Shown here: positions 44,548 through 53,819 of the stretch, piece after piece
Numbering within the stretch: the first letter of the stretch is position 1
Layout of the letters: the number at the start of each line of letters is the position of its first letter
NCBI RefSeq assembly: GCF_900604535.1
Contig: NZ_UWOT01000001.1
Span: forward strand, 1 to 64,000
Source: Romboutsia_E sp900604535
Lineage (GTDB): Bacteria; Bacillota; Clostridia; Peptostreptococcales; Peptostreptococcaceae
Length of the DNA: 64,000 nucleotides
Direction: 5' to 3'
Notes under the pieces: generated by a model
The model's database searches: none
Told to the model about the DNA's origin: nothing
The model's input: the letters and a program-made list of their open reading frames with translations, nothing else
Position numbers and translations under genes: made by a program

Positions 44548-46935
44548 TTATTTATATAATAAATTTTCGTATAATAGCTTACTTTGGTCATCATAATAAC
44601 CAATTAATTTATTCATAATTCCTGCAATTCCATTACACCAATTTATATCTGTTGCATATTGATGTGTTCCATTATTCCATTTCATTTTATATACAGTATT
44701 TTGATTATATGCAGACCTATGTATGTAATTAGCAGCAACCCATTTAGCCGAACCATCTATTGTAGCATCTACAGTTGTCCATCCGTTTAAATAAGCAGTT
44801 TCTGCTCCTGATAAGTTTGCACTTCCATCAAATGCACCTATTCCGAAGAAATTATATACTGTAACTGGAGAGCTCAACGGTTGACCTTTATAAGAAGTTA
44901 ATATTTGACCTTTTGCCAGTGTAGATTTTCCATAGTTAGTTTCCCACATTGAGTGAGCAACAAAATACATTACATCTATATTATACTTTTTAGCTGCATC
45001 TATAAACTGTTGTCCTTTATTATAAAAAACATTAGTTGATGATACATTACTATTTAAAAATTGATTTAATTCACTAGCTGTAATACCTTCTGTATATCTA
45101 TCAATTCTTAAAAATTGTAACTTACCATAAGAACTTGATGATAGTATTTTACTAGGATTTAATTTTTCTTCTATTTGACTTCTTGTTGCTTTAGTACCAT
45201 TTGGAGCTTTATTATATCCTGAATTAGCAACTTCTACTTGTTTTGCTAAGTGCTGCTCAAATGTATAATTTAATTGTAAATTAGTAAATGTTCCTACTCC
45301 TGATATAATTCCATTTGAACTTGAAGAACTATCTGATGAATCATTACTTGCATCACTTAAGTACATACTTGATACGTATGCTTCTTTTCCATTATAAGTT
45401 ATTTTTGACCATCCATTACTGTCTGATATTACTTCTACCTTACTTCCTTTTGATAATGTTCCTAGCTTTGAATATGAAGTTGATGGTCCACTTCTTACAT
45501 TTAGTGAATCTGTATTTACTATTTTTACTCCTACTGATGTATTTGTATCATTTCCTGTATTGTTATCATTTGATGTATTATCACTTAAGTAAGTACTTGA
45601 TACATACGCTTCTTTTCCATTATATACGATCTTTGACCATCCATTACTTTCTGATATTACTTCTACCTTACTTCCTTTTGATAATGTTCCTAGCTTTGAA
45701 TATGAAGTTGATGGTCCACTTCTTACATTTAGTGAATCTGTATTTACTATTTTTATTTCTACTGATGTATTCGTATCATTTCCTGTATTGTTATCATTTG
45801 ATGTATTATCACTTAAGTAAGTACTTGATACATACGCTTCTTTTCCATTATATACGATCTTTGACCATCCATTACTTTCTGATATTACTTCTACCTTACT
45901 TCCTTTTGATAATGTTCCTAGCTTTGAATATGAAGTTGATGGTCCACTTCTTACATTTAGTGAATCTGTATTTACTATTTTTATTTCTACTGATGTATTC
46001 GTATCATTTCCTGTATTGTTATCATTTGATGTATTATCACTTAAGTAAGTACTTGATACATACGCTTCTTTTCCATTATATACGATCTTTGACCATCCAT
46101 TACTTTCTGATATTACTTCTACCTTACTTCCCTTTGATAGTGTTCCTAACTTTGAATATGAAGTTGATGGTCCACTTCTTACATTTAATGAATCTGTATT
46201 TACTATTTTTGTTGTAATTATTTCATTATCTGTATTTCCTGAATTATAAGACTCCTCATCTAAATATCTGCTAGATACATAGCATTCTTTTCCATTATAT
46301 ACGATCTTTGACCATCCATTACTCTCTGATATTACCTCTACTTTTGTACCTTTATTAATTTTTCCAACAATTGAATATGAAGTTGATGGTCCACTTCTTA
46401 CATTTAATGAATCTGTATTTACTGTTTTAGTAGTAGTATTAGTATATGATGGTTCTATATCACTTAAATAAGTGCTATATACATATCCTATTCTTCCATC
46501 ATATTTTATTTTGCTCCATCCATTACTCTCTGATATTACTTCTACCTTTGTACCTTTATTAATCTTGGTAATTGATCTGTAACTTGTTGATGGTCCACTT
46601 CTCATATTCAATCCGTTGGTATTAACTTCTTTTTGAATAGTAGAAGATCTAGATGTACTTTCCTCATATATTCCTTCTGATAGGCTTATATATGACGATG
46701 AAACCCATCCTTCTTTACCTTCATCATTTTGGATTTTATGCCATCCATTACATGTTTCAATAATAGTTACTTTATCACCTTTCTTTACTGTAAATAAAAC
46801 TTCATCGTTAGATCCTTGTCCACTTCTAACATTTAAAGTCTCTGCTGTAACAATTCCTACTAACTCTGCTTCATTTGCATGAGAAACAGAAAATGGTACC
46901 ATCGCTAAAGTTGCTAAAGCAATTCTTTTTCTCAA
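44548..46935 (-). CDS. Secreted N-acetylglucosaminidase with seven SH3b repeats
   Basis: A 795-residue exported cell-wall hydrolase. A signal peptide (about 1-20, ending SHANEA) is followed by seven bacterial SH3 domains, each with LNVRSGPSTSYS-like and KVEVISESNGWSKI text, then a Ser/Asn-rich linker and a C-terminal glucosaminidase domain (about 590-795) whose likely catalytic glutamate is in HSMWETNYGKS. It should cut peptidoglycan glycan strands during growth or separation, the SH3 domains holding it to the wall. Repeats 4-7 are almost identical in DNA, so copy number may vary by recombination. Confidence 0.93.
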   Translation of the reverse strand: MRKRIALATLAMVPFSVSHANEAELVGIVTAETLNVRSGQGSNDEVLFTVKKGDKVTIIETCNGWHKIQNDEGKEGWVSSSYISLSEGIYEESTSRSSTIQKEVNTNGLNMRSGPSTSYRSITKINKGTKVEVISESNGWSKIKYDGRIGYVYSTYLSDIEPSYTNTTTKTVNTDSLNVRSGPSTSYSIVGKINKGTKVEVISESNGWSKIVYNGKECYVSSRYLDEESYNSGNTDNEIITTKIVNTDSLNVRSGPSTSYSKLGTLSKGSKVEVISESNGWSKIVYNGKEAYVSSTYLSDNTSNDNNTGNDTNTSVEIKIVNTDSLNVRSGPSTSYSKLGTLSKGSKVEVISESNGWSKIVYNGKEAYVSSTYLSDNTSNDNNTGNDTNTSVEIKIVNTDSLNVRSGPSTSYSKLGTLSKGSKVEVISESNGWSKIVYNGKEAYVSSTYLSDNTSNDNNTGNDTNTSVGVKIVNTDSLNVRSGPSTSYSKLGTLSKGSKVEVISDSNGWSKITYNGKEAYVSSMYLSDASNDSSDSSSSSNGIISGVGTFTNLQLNYTFEQHLAKQVEVANSGYNKAPNGTKATRSQIEEKLNPSKILSSSSYGKLQFLRIDRYTEGITASELNQFLNSNVSSTNVFYNKGQQFIDAAKKYNIDVMYFVAHSMWETNYGKSTLAKGQILTSYKGQPLSSPVTVYNFFGIGAFDGSANLSGAETAYLNGWTTVDATIDGSAKWVAANYIHRSAYNQNTVYKMKWNNGTHQYATDINWCNGIAGIMNKLIGYYDDQSKLLYENLLYK
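45441..46196 (-). repeat. 228-bp tandem repeat coding SH3b domains
   Basis: The same text recurs at 45441, 45669, 45897 and 46125, exactly 228 bp (76 codons) apart. Each unit codes one SH3b domain plus a linker rich in Asn, Thr and Asp. The middle copies appear nearly identical, the outer ones carry a few changes, which suggests recent duplication or gene conversion. Confidence 0.85.
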
Positions 46936-47032
46936 ACCTGCTCCCTCTTTTCTAAGATATATTACTCTAAAGTTTAATTATATTTACTATTATAGTATAA
47001 TTATACATTTTGGTAAATGATGACAAATTATT

Positions 47033-47506
47033 CTATTTAAAATATTTTTCATTTAATTTTTCAGCACATGTTATACTATAAGGAACTTTTTCAAATCCTG
47101 TTTCAGATTTAAATATACTTATTATATTTTTTCCATGAGATAAGTAATTTTCATGATTCGGATAAATTATTGGATATTCTAAGTATGATATAAAATAATC
47201 TAAATCTTTACCTGTACATCTTTTCCAATACCCTTCCCACTTCGTATTAGTTACGTATTCATAAGGATTCAATATCTTACCATTTTGTATAAAGTATTTA
47301 ATAGGGTCTGGTAATTCATCGGCATTATCTTTAAATTCTATATCTAGTTTACAAAATTCTATTACGTAAGGAGTTAGTATATCACTTATTTCCATCATTT
47401 TTACTTTTAAATAATCTAATTTATCTGGTAGTTCACCTGATACTCTTTTTTTATATTCCCTTGCGTATATCTCAAACATACGATAATCACCTTCTCTAAT
47501 ATTCAT
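47033..47506 (-). CDS. Protein of unknown function, 157 residues
   Basis: I do not recognise this protein. It is soluble, charged and rich in aromatic residues (KWEGYWKRC, YFISYLEYPIIYPNHENYL), mostly helical by composition, without signal peptide or metal motif. Possible starts are 47518, 47506 and 47476; 47506 is chosen because AGAGGA lies about 11 bases upstream, but AAGG before 47476 is also possible. It lies after the glucosaminidase promoter region and is divergent from the sirtuin gene; no operon partner. Confidence 0.5.
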   Translation of the reverse strand: MNIREGDYRMFEIYAREYKKRVSGELPDKLDYLKVKMMEISDILTPYVIEFCKLDIEFKDNADELPDPIKYFIQNGKILNPYEYVTNTKWEGYWKRCTGKDLDYFISYLEYPIIYPNHENYLSHGKNIISIFKSETGFEKVPYSITCAEKLNEKYFK

Positions 47507-47712
47507 AAATAACCACATCCTCTAAAATAACTTTCTTATTCTATATTTACCTTTTCAACATCATTTACCTTTTTTTATTAAAAAATTATAATATTTAATT
47601 ACATTTATCTACTTTTTAAAATATTCTTTTAGTATAATTATTTTATGAAAGCATAAAATCAAAATATAACTAAATCATACTAATAAATTTAATTTAATAT
47701 GGAGATGTTTAT

Positions 47713-48447
47713 ATGAGTATAGAAAAATTATCAGATATGATAAAGATGAGTAATAATATTGTTTTCTTTGGTGGTGCAGGTGTATCTACTGAATCAAATA
47801 TCCCAGACTTTAGAAGTTCAAATGGTTTATTCAGCGAGAAGTTAAATAAAGAATTTACTCCTGAACAACTTGTATCTCACACCTTTTATACTAAGTATCC
47901 CTATGATTTTTATAAATTTTATAAAGATAAGCTTGTATATATAAATGCTAAGCCAAATAAAGCTCACTTTGCTTTAAGTAATCTAGAAAAAACAGGAAAG
48001 TTGAAAGCTATTATAACTCAAAATATTGATGGTTTACATCAAATGGCTGGAAGTAAAAATGTATTAGAAATTCATGGATCTATACATAGAAACTATTGCA
48101 CCAATTGTAATAAGTTTTTTAATCTTAAAGATATGCTATCTTTAGATGGAGTCATACCATATTGCAATAATTGTGGGGGAATAATTAAACCAGATGTTGT
48201 ACTTTATGAAGAAAGCTTAGATAATGAGCTTATATCTAAGACTATTTCAGCAATAAGTAACTCTGATTTATTGATCATAGGAGGAACGTCTTTAGTTGTA
48301 TATCCAGCTGCCAGCTTTATAAATTACTTTAATGGTAAAAATATTGTTTTAATAAATAAAAGTAAAACTCCTTATGATTATAAAGCTAATTTAGTTATAA
48401 ATGATTCAATTGGAAAAGTTCTAGATGAAGTTATAAATTTAATTTAA
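47713..48447 (+). CDS. NAD-dependent protein deacylase, Sir2 family
   Basis: A 244-residue sirtuin. GGAGVSTESNIPDFRS binds NAD, TQNIDGLH and the catalytic histidine in EIHGSIH follow, and a zinc ribbon has two cysteine pairs (CTNC, CNNC). It removes acetyl or other acyl groups from lysines. Length matches CobB/SrtN-type bacterial enzymes. It stands alone with a terminator behind it. Confidence 0.94.
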   Translation: MSIEKLSDMIKMSNNIVFFGGAGVSTESNIPDFRSSNGLFSEKLNKEFTPEQLVSHTFYTKYPYDFYKFYKDKLVYINAKPNKAHFALSNLEKTGKLKAIITQNIDGLHQMAGSKNVLEIHGSIHRNYCTNCNKFFNLKDMLSLDGVIPYCNNCGGIIKPDVVLYEESLDNELISKTISAISNSDLLIIGGTSLVVYPAASFINYFNGKNIVLINKSKTPYDYKANLVINDSIGKVLDEVINLI

Positions 48448-48451
48448 ATAT

Positions 48452-48501
48452 AAAAAGAGAGCTTAAATTAATTAGTAACTAACATTTTAAACTCTCTTTT
48501 T
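48452..48501. terminator. Bidirectional terminator
   Basis: AAAAAGAGAG pairs with CTCTCTTTTT at the base, with inner TTAAA-TTTAA pairing and a long loop; it separates the sirtuin gene from the convergent LysR gene. Confidence 0.7.
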
Positions 48502-48529
48502 TATTCATATAATATTTAACCAATGGTAG

Positions 48530-49405
48530 TTATTTTAGATTTAATACATAATTTTTAAATTCATTTTTAATTTTAGAAATATATACTTCTTTATTCCATG
48601 CCATATAAATACTCTTATATCCTATATCATCTTTAATCTTAATAACTGATATTTTATTTGTATTAATCATAGGTGTATTTAAAATTATTGCAATACCTGC
48701 ACCAGCTGCTACTAAACTTGCAAGTACTATCCCTTCACTAGGCTCTGCAGATATTTTAGGAGTATATCCAATCAAGTCAGAATATGATACCTTTTCATCA
48801 TGTAATTTATTATTATAAACTATAAAATACTCTTCCTTTAAGTCCTTTAAATAAACTTCCTCTTTATTTGCTAAATGATGGTTTTTAGGAACTATTAAAA
48901 CATACTCTTCCTTTCTTACTAATATACTTTCTATCTCGGGGTATTGATGGGCATCACACATTCTTTCAAAAAAACCAAAATCTATTTTCCCACTTTTTAA
49001 ATCTTTTAAAATATCTTCTGTTGATTGATTATTAATATTAAATTTTATCTGAAAATTATTATTAAAAAAATCACTTATTAATAATGGGATAAATGTTGCT
49101 CCAATACAATGAGTTGAGGAAATAGATATTATTTTTTCATCTGACCTTTTCATATCATTAATTATTTCTTTTCCTTGTTCAATTTCCCTTAATGCCGAGT
49201 TTACATATTTCAGAAATACTTCTCCAAACTTAGTAATTTTTATGTTACGCCCCTGTCTTTCAAATAAAGATACTTCTAACTCTTCTTCTAACTTTAATAT
49301 TGATTTACTTAAGGCCGGCTGACTTACAGATAATATGCTCGATGCTACTGTAAAATTTTTAGTTTCAGATATTACCTTAAAATACTCTAATTGTTGTAAA
49401 TTCAT
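48530..49405 (-). CDS. LysR family transcriptional regulator
   Basis: A 291-residue LysR regulator: helix-turn-helix at the start (YFKVISETKNFTVASSILSVSQPALSKSI) and an effector-binding domain from about 90. The C-terminal part has the usual SLVAAGAGIAIIL segment. Divergent from two flavin-reductase genes with a T-N11-A dyad between, it is likely their regulator; inducer unknown. Confidence 0.87.
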   Translation of the reverse strand: MNLQQLEYFKVISETKNFTVASSILSVSQPALSKSILKLEEELEVSLFERQGRNIKITKFGEVFLKYVNSALREIEQGKEIINDMKRSDEKIISISSTHCIGATFIPLLISDFFNNNFQIKFNINNQSTEDILKDLKSGKIDFGFFERMCDAHQYPEIESILVRKEEYVLIVPKNHHLANKEEVYLKDLKEEYFIVYNNKLHDEKVSYSDLIGYTPKISAEPSEGIVLASLVAAGAGIAIILNTPMINTNKISVIKIKDDIGYKSIYMAWNKEVYISKIKNEFKNYVLNLK

Positions 49406-49491
49406 ATAATCTCCTTATTTTTATCTCTTAATAGTTTAAGTATTATTTATATATGATTTCTTAATAATATATATCTTATTTGAATTTTTTT

Positions 49492-49506
49492 ATAACTTTT
49501 AGTTAT
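49492..49506. promoter_or_regulatory. LysR-type T-N11-A operator
   Basis: ATAACT-TTT-AGTTAT is a perfect dyad with the T-N11-A form used by LysR regulators, located about midway in the 245-bp gap between the LysR gene and the divergent nitroreductase gene. Confidence 0.55.
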
Positions 49507-49650
49507 CGTTTTATAAATAATTCGAATTAGACACATCTAAGTATATAGTGCTATAATCACATTATTATATATTAGATTTTCATTTAGTTAAAAAAAAGTA
49601 TAAATTTTATAAATATAAATGTCAAATAAAATTTAAGGAGTAAATCTATT

Positions 49651-50466
49651 ATGAAAAATATCTATAGTAAATCAATAAGTGAATTAATAAATCTAAGACA
49701 CTCAGTTAGAAACTACCAAGACTTACCTCTATCTGAAAGTATTATAGAAAAAATAGAAAATTATATTAGGACTGTAGATAATCCTTTTAATAAGGATATA
49801 AGAATAAAACTAATAAAAAAAGATAGCTTTAATAAAGATCTAAAACTTGGTACTTATGGTGTTATAAAAGGTGCAAATTATTTTTTAGCAGCTGCTTGTT
49901 ATGATGATGATTTATCTTTAATGGCCCTTGGATATACTTTAGAAAAAGTTATATTATATTGTACCTCTCTAGGATTAGGTACAGTTTGGCTTGGTGGCAC
50001 TTTCAACAAAGGTGAATTTGCAAAAGCCATTAATTTAGAAAATGGAGAAATACTTCCAATAATTTCTCCTGTAGGTTATGAGGGTGGTAGAAAATCATTT
50101 ATAGCAAGCTTATTTGGCGATAATAGTAAAAAACGTAAAAATTTTTCAGAAATTTTCTTTGATCAAAACTTCTATACTCCACTTGAAGAAAGTAACTCAG
50201 AGGAATATTTTGAGCCTCTAAAAATGCTAAGACTAGCACCATCAGCTTTAAATAAACAGCCTTGGAGAGTATTAAAAGATAACGATAATATACATTTTTA
50301 TTTAACTAATAGCAAAAACTTAACTAGAATTGATATTGGAATTGCACTTTGTCATTTTCACTTAAGTACTATTGAAAAAAATATAAGTGGTAAATTCATA
50401 TCAATTGATTCTAATAAAAATAATATAGATAGTAAATTAACTTATGTTATATCTTGGATTAAATAA
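49651..50466 (+). CDS. Nitroreductase family protein, TM1586-like
   Basis: A 271-residue protein of the flavin nitroreductase superfamily, TM1586-like branch, in which two half-domains are fused. The first has INLRHSVRNYQDLPL and GLGTVWLGG, the second RLAPSALNKQPWRV, the FMN-contacting pattern. It probably reduces nitro, quinone or enone compounds with FMN. It is followed at 20 bp by a ferredoxin-fused relative, so the two form an operon. Natural substrate unknown. Confidence 0.8.
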   Translation: MKNIYSKSISELINLRHSVRNYQDLPLSESIIEKIENYIRTVDNPFNKDIRIKLIKKDSFNKDLKLGTYGVIKGANYFLAAACYDDDLSLMALGYTLEKVILYCTSLGLGTVWLGGTFNKGEFAKAINLENGEILPIISPVGYEGGRKSFIASLFGDNSKKRKNFSEIFFDQNFYTPLEESNSEEYFEPLKMLRLAPSALNKQPWRVLKDNDNIHFYLTNSKNLTRIDIGIALCHFHLSTIEKNISGKFISIDSNKNNIDSKLTYVISWIK

Positions 50467-50486
50467 ACTTAGAAGGAGATAATTAA

Positions 50487-51308
50487 ATGTTTAAAGTAGA
50501 TAAAAATAAATGTATAGCTTGTATGCAGTGTATTAAAGATTGTCCTGCTTGTGTTATTTCATTAAAAGAAAAAAAGGCAAACATCAATAATGAAGGATGT
50601 ATAAAATGCGGTCACTGTATTGCCATCTGTCCAGTAGAAGCAGTATCTACTGATGATTATAACATGAACGAAGTAATACCATATAATAAAGAAACTTTTT
50701 CATTAGATGCTGAAAATCTTTTAAACTTCATAAAATTTAGAAGAAGTATTAGAAGATTTAAGAGTAAAGAAGTAGAAAAAGATAAAATAAATAAGATTAT
50801 TGATGCTGGAAGATACACTCAAACTTCAACAAATAGCCAGGATGTATCTTATACTGTAGTCACTAAAAACATTAATAAGTTGAGAGATTTGGCCTATGAA
50901 AGCCTAAAGAAAAAAGGAGAATATATTCTATCTAATCTAACACCGGAAACAGAACATCTTAAAAGATATGCTAATATGTGGTTATATAGTTATGAGCAAT
51001 ATAAAAAAGATCCTCAAAATAATGATAGATTATTTTTTAATGCTCCACTTGCAATATTCGTAACTTCACCAACACCTATTAATGGTGGTCTAGCATCTTC
51101 AAATATGGAGCTTATGACTGATGCTTTAGGTCTAGGAACTTTTTTTAGTGGCTTTTTATTAATTGCCGCTCAAGATAATAAAGAAATTTTAGATTTAATT
51201 GGTGTTCAAAATAGTAATGAAATAATATCTTGCTTAGTAATAGGATATCCTGATGTTAAATATAAAAGAACAGTACCAAGAAAATCACCTAATATAAATT
51301 GGATTTAA
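50487..51308 (+). CDS. Ferredoxin-nitroreductase fusion protein
   Basis: A 273-residue protein with an N-terminal 2x[4Fe-4S] ferredoxin (cysteines 9, 12, 15, 19 and 38, 41, 44, 48) joined to a nitroreductase domain from about 80 (FRRSIRRFKSKEV). Such fusions draw electrons from reduced ferredoxin pools in anaerobes. AAGGAG precedes the ATG. With the upstream TM1586-like gene it could form a two-part reductase, under the divergent LysR gene. Confidence 0.88.
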   Translation: MFKVDKNKCIACMQCIKDCPACVISLKEKKANINNEGCIKCGHCIAICPVEAVSTDDYNMNEVIPYNKETFSLDAENLLNFIKFRRSIRRFKSKEVEKDKINKIIDAGRYTQTSTNSQDVSYTVVTKNINKLRDLAYESLKKKGEYILSNLTPETEHLKRYANMWLYSYEQYKKDPQNNDRLFFNAPLAIFVTSPTPINGGLASSNMELMTDALGLGTFFSGFLLIAAQDNKEILDLIGVQNSNEIISCLVIGYPDVKYKRTVPRKSPNINWI

Positions 51309-51310
51309 TA

Positions 51311-51342
51311 TAAAAGGTGTAGCAACTTAGCTACACCTTTTA
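51311..51342. terminator. Bidirectional terminator
   Basis: Perfect 13-bp arms (TAAAAGGTGTAGC and complement) with a 6-base loop between the nitroreductase operon and the convergent FAD oxidoreductase gene. Confidence 0.8.
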
Positions 51343-51344
51343 GC

Positions 51345-52628
51345 TTATTTAATTATTTTTTTATTATATATATCTTCAAGTCCAACTTCTTTTACTTTTT
51401 TTCTTATTTCATCAACATCAACTGTATAAAAACCAAGTTCTTTCATTCTATTAAAATATAAACTTCCTGCAAATGTAAATCTCTTTTTATCACCATCATC
51501 TTTGTGCATTTCTTGATTAGAATATGCAATAAAATCCCCAATTAATAAGTTTGTAGGAAGTTGAAGTAAATACATTCCATTGCAGTATCTAGCAGCATTA
51601 TGACCTGCTAAACTTCCTGTACATATGGCTTCTGTATGGCCTACATAAAATCCTGACTTTTCTCCAGCCACAAATAAATTTTTCATACCTTTTGCCCTCA
51701 TATAATTATCTCTAGGTGATACAGCCATATATCTAATAGAGTTACCTTTACCTCCAGAATATGGATCTACTATAAGAGCTCCTTCAAATCCAGGAACCAT
51801 TCTTAATTTTTCTAAGTTAAAAAAAGGTGACATCAATTTGGCATGACCAGTGTCTATAAGAACTATATTTTCAGAAAATGCTGGAAGAGCATATTGCTGA
51901 CATACTTTTATATCCAGTTTTTCTGAATTTCTAAGTTCCTGTGGTAAAGGAACTACAGCACATCCTTTTTCATTTAACTCTTTTTGTATTTCTTCGCTTA
52001 GAGATTCTTTTAATATTTTCATAGAACCACTAAAAGCACCATAGTCTCCATTATTTCTTCTTCCTATCATATCTTCTATACCACATCTAGCCGTTACACT
52101 AACTCTTCCTCCAAATGAAGGACATCTTAATATACACATTGCACATCCATTTCCATACTTAGTGCAATTCCCCATAGGTCCAGATGAACCAGTTGTATCA
52201 ATAAACGCATCACCATAAATCTTTTCTCCACTTTCAAGCTCTATAGCTCTTAGTATTGGATTATCTACTTCTACATCAACAACTCTGCTAAAAAATCTTA
52301 CGTCTATTCCCATATTCCTTACTAGATCCCTCACAGGCTTTTCAATTTTAGTTACATTATAAATACTTGCATGATCATGTCCCGGGAAATCTATACCTTT
52401 ATGTTTAGTGTATTTATCTGTTATTTCAAATAATTCACTTCCGCCCAAAGCTATACATTCTTCTGTTGCAGTATATCGACCATTATTTCTCATAATTCCA
52501 CCAACATTACCAAGCCCTAATAATAGATCTGTCTTCTCTAGCAAGATAACATCACAACCAGCTTTTCTTGCACCTATTGCAGCTGCACATCCAGACCAGC
52601 CACCGCCTATAACAACAACTGTAGCCAT
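51345..52628 (-). CDS. FAD-dependent oxidoreductase with a four-cysteine cluster
   Basis: A 427-residue FAD-dependent oxidoreductase. GGGWSGCAAA (8-17) and an acidic strand end form the FAD fold, and VAGEKSGFYVGHTEAICTG near 320 is the second FAD contact. Unusually, C155, C162, C165 and C169 (C-x6-C-x2-C-x3-CP) look like a [4Fe-4S] site in the middle of the substrate domain; C182 is close by. The closest named group I can suggest is the FAD_oxidored (PF12831) type. It follows a PyrK-like reductase gene by 35 bp. Reaction unknown. Confidence 0.7.
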   Translation of the reverse strand: MATVVVIGGGWSGCAAAIGARKAGCDVILLEKTDLLLGLGNVGGIMRNNGRYTATEECIALGGSELFEITDKYTKHKGIDFPGHDHASIYNVTKIEKPVRDLVRNMGIDVRFFSRVVDVEVDNPILRAIELESGEKIYGDAFIDTTGSSGPMGNCTKYGNGCAMCILRCPSFGGRVSVTARCGIEDMIGRRNNGDYGAFSGSMKILKESLSEEIQKELNEKGCAVVPLPQELRNSEKLDIKVCQQYALPAFSENIVLIDTGHAKLMSPFFNLEKLRMVPGFEGALIVDPYSGGKGNSIRYMAVSPRDNYMRAKGMKNLFVAGEKSGFYVGHTEAICTGSLAGHNAARYCNGMYLLQLPTNLLIGDFIAYSNQEMHKDDGDKKRFTFAGSLYFNRMKELGFYTVDVDEIRKKVKEVGLEDIYNKKIIK

Positions 52629-52663
52629 CTAATCTCCCCCTAATCAAAATTTCATCTTATAAT

Positions 52664-53629
52664 CTACATAATTTGAAAGAAGTCTTTACTATTAATTTGT
52701 GTTTTACAAGTTTTAATTTTCTCTCCATTTAAGTTAATTGTACATGCACCACAAATTCCTTCTCCACAACAAATCAAATTATTGTTTGATATAGCTAACG
52801 TAATTTCCTTACTTACATCATCAACTAAGCCTTTTATTTTTTTATTAAAATTATTATTACCACCACTATAAATAAGGCTTACATTATTACGTTTTATATA
52901 GTCTTGAATAAGATTCTTATCCTCTTCTATATCTATAATATGAATGTTAACACCCATATTATTTAATGTTTCTATAACTACATCTAATATAGTTGAGTTC
53001 TTATTATAAAATACTTCTACTGTATTTTTATTCTTTAGTAATTTTTTTATGACATTAATAGAATTAACTTGAGATAATCCACTCAATAAGACTAAGCAAT
53101 TAGAGGATTTAATATTATTTATTTTCTCAACTCCAAAAATACCATTAAAATAAGGTCCTTTAACAATAACTTCTTTAGAATCTAGTAAAGCTTTCGTTTT
53201 TATTCCTGCCTTTTTTATAACAACTTTAAGTAATTTATTCTCTTTATCTACATCCATTACAGATATCGGTGTATTATAAGCTAAATTTTCTTTACCTTTA
53301 TCCTTTAATAAAATATACGCTCCTACCTTACTTAGTTCTTCAGTTAAATTCTTAGGTATATTAATTTTAAGTAAATAAATTCCATCTTTTAGCTCTTCTT
53401 TATTATTTATCTCACATAAATATTCTTTTCTCTCATTTATCAACGATTCTTTTTTATTATGTTGTACTTCATTATACACACAAATACCCTGCCATAAGCA
53501 GTCACAAGTTTTTTCTCCTCTTAACAAACTACATTTAATACAGTCACCAGAGTATGCTAGATGACATGGACAATATTGGCTGCCACAATCAATACAAGCC
53601 CTATTTTTCCCCTTATTCAAATTATCCAC
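52664..53629 (-). CDS. PyrK-like FAD/[2Fe-2S] electron-transfer protein with cysteine-rich N-terminus
   Basis: A 321-residue protein. Residues 12-50 hold nine cysteines (C12, 15, 20, 22, 30, 33, 42, 44, 50), enough for two metal or Fe-S sites. The middle (about 70-280) resembles a ferredoxin-NADP reductase/dihydroorotate dehydrogenase electron-transfer fold, with LLSGLSQVN in the nucleotide-binding place. The end has a [2Fe-2S] site C288, C293, C296, C308 (CCGEGICGAC) as in PyrK. No pyrD is near. It likely passes electrons between NAD(P)H or ferredoxin and the FAD enzyme encoded downstream. It starts at 53629 and has no other partner. Confidence 0.75.
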   Translation of the reverse strand: MDNLNKGKNRACIDCGSQYCPCHLAYSGDCIKCSLLRGEKTCDCLWQGICVYNEVQHNKKESLINERKEYLCEINNKEELKDGIYLLKINIPKNLTEELSKVGAYILLKDKGKENLAYNTPISVMDVDKENKLLKVVIKKAGIKTKALLDSKEVIVKGPYFNGIFGVEKINNIKSSNCLVLLSGLSQVNSINVIKKLLKNKNTVEVFYNKNSTILDVVIETLNNMGVNIHIIDIEEDKNLIQDYIKRNNVSLIYSGGNNNFNKKIKGLVDDVSKEITLAISNNNLICCGEGICGACTINLNGEKIKTCKTQINSKDFFQIM

Positions 53630-53819
53630 TTCCTTATAAATGATTTATCTAACTTTCGTATATTATTAATTTATTAGATAAGCTATTTTTTGTTACTTAC
53701 ATTAAATTTTATATTCTATTATTTTTATAAGAAAATATAATATGTATATAGGGATTTTACATATAAATTTAGAATACTATTAATATAATAAATGTAATTT
53801 TTTAATGGGAGATATTAGT

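Noticed and set aside
45315..46217. Long plus-strand reading frame opposite the glucosaminidase
   Set aside because: It is an antisense artefact of the SH3b repeats: the same leucine/tyrosine-rich text recurs every 76 codons and there is no ribosome site.
49519..49528. AATTCGAATT palindrome as a regulatory site
   Set aside because: A 10-bp AT-rich palindrome is expected by chance; the nearby T-N11-A dyad is the better candidate.
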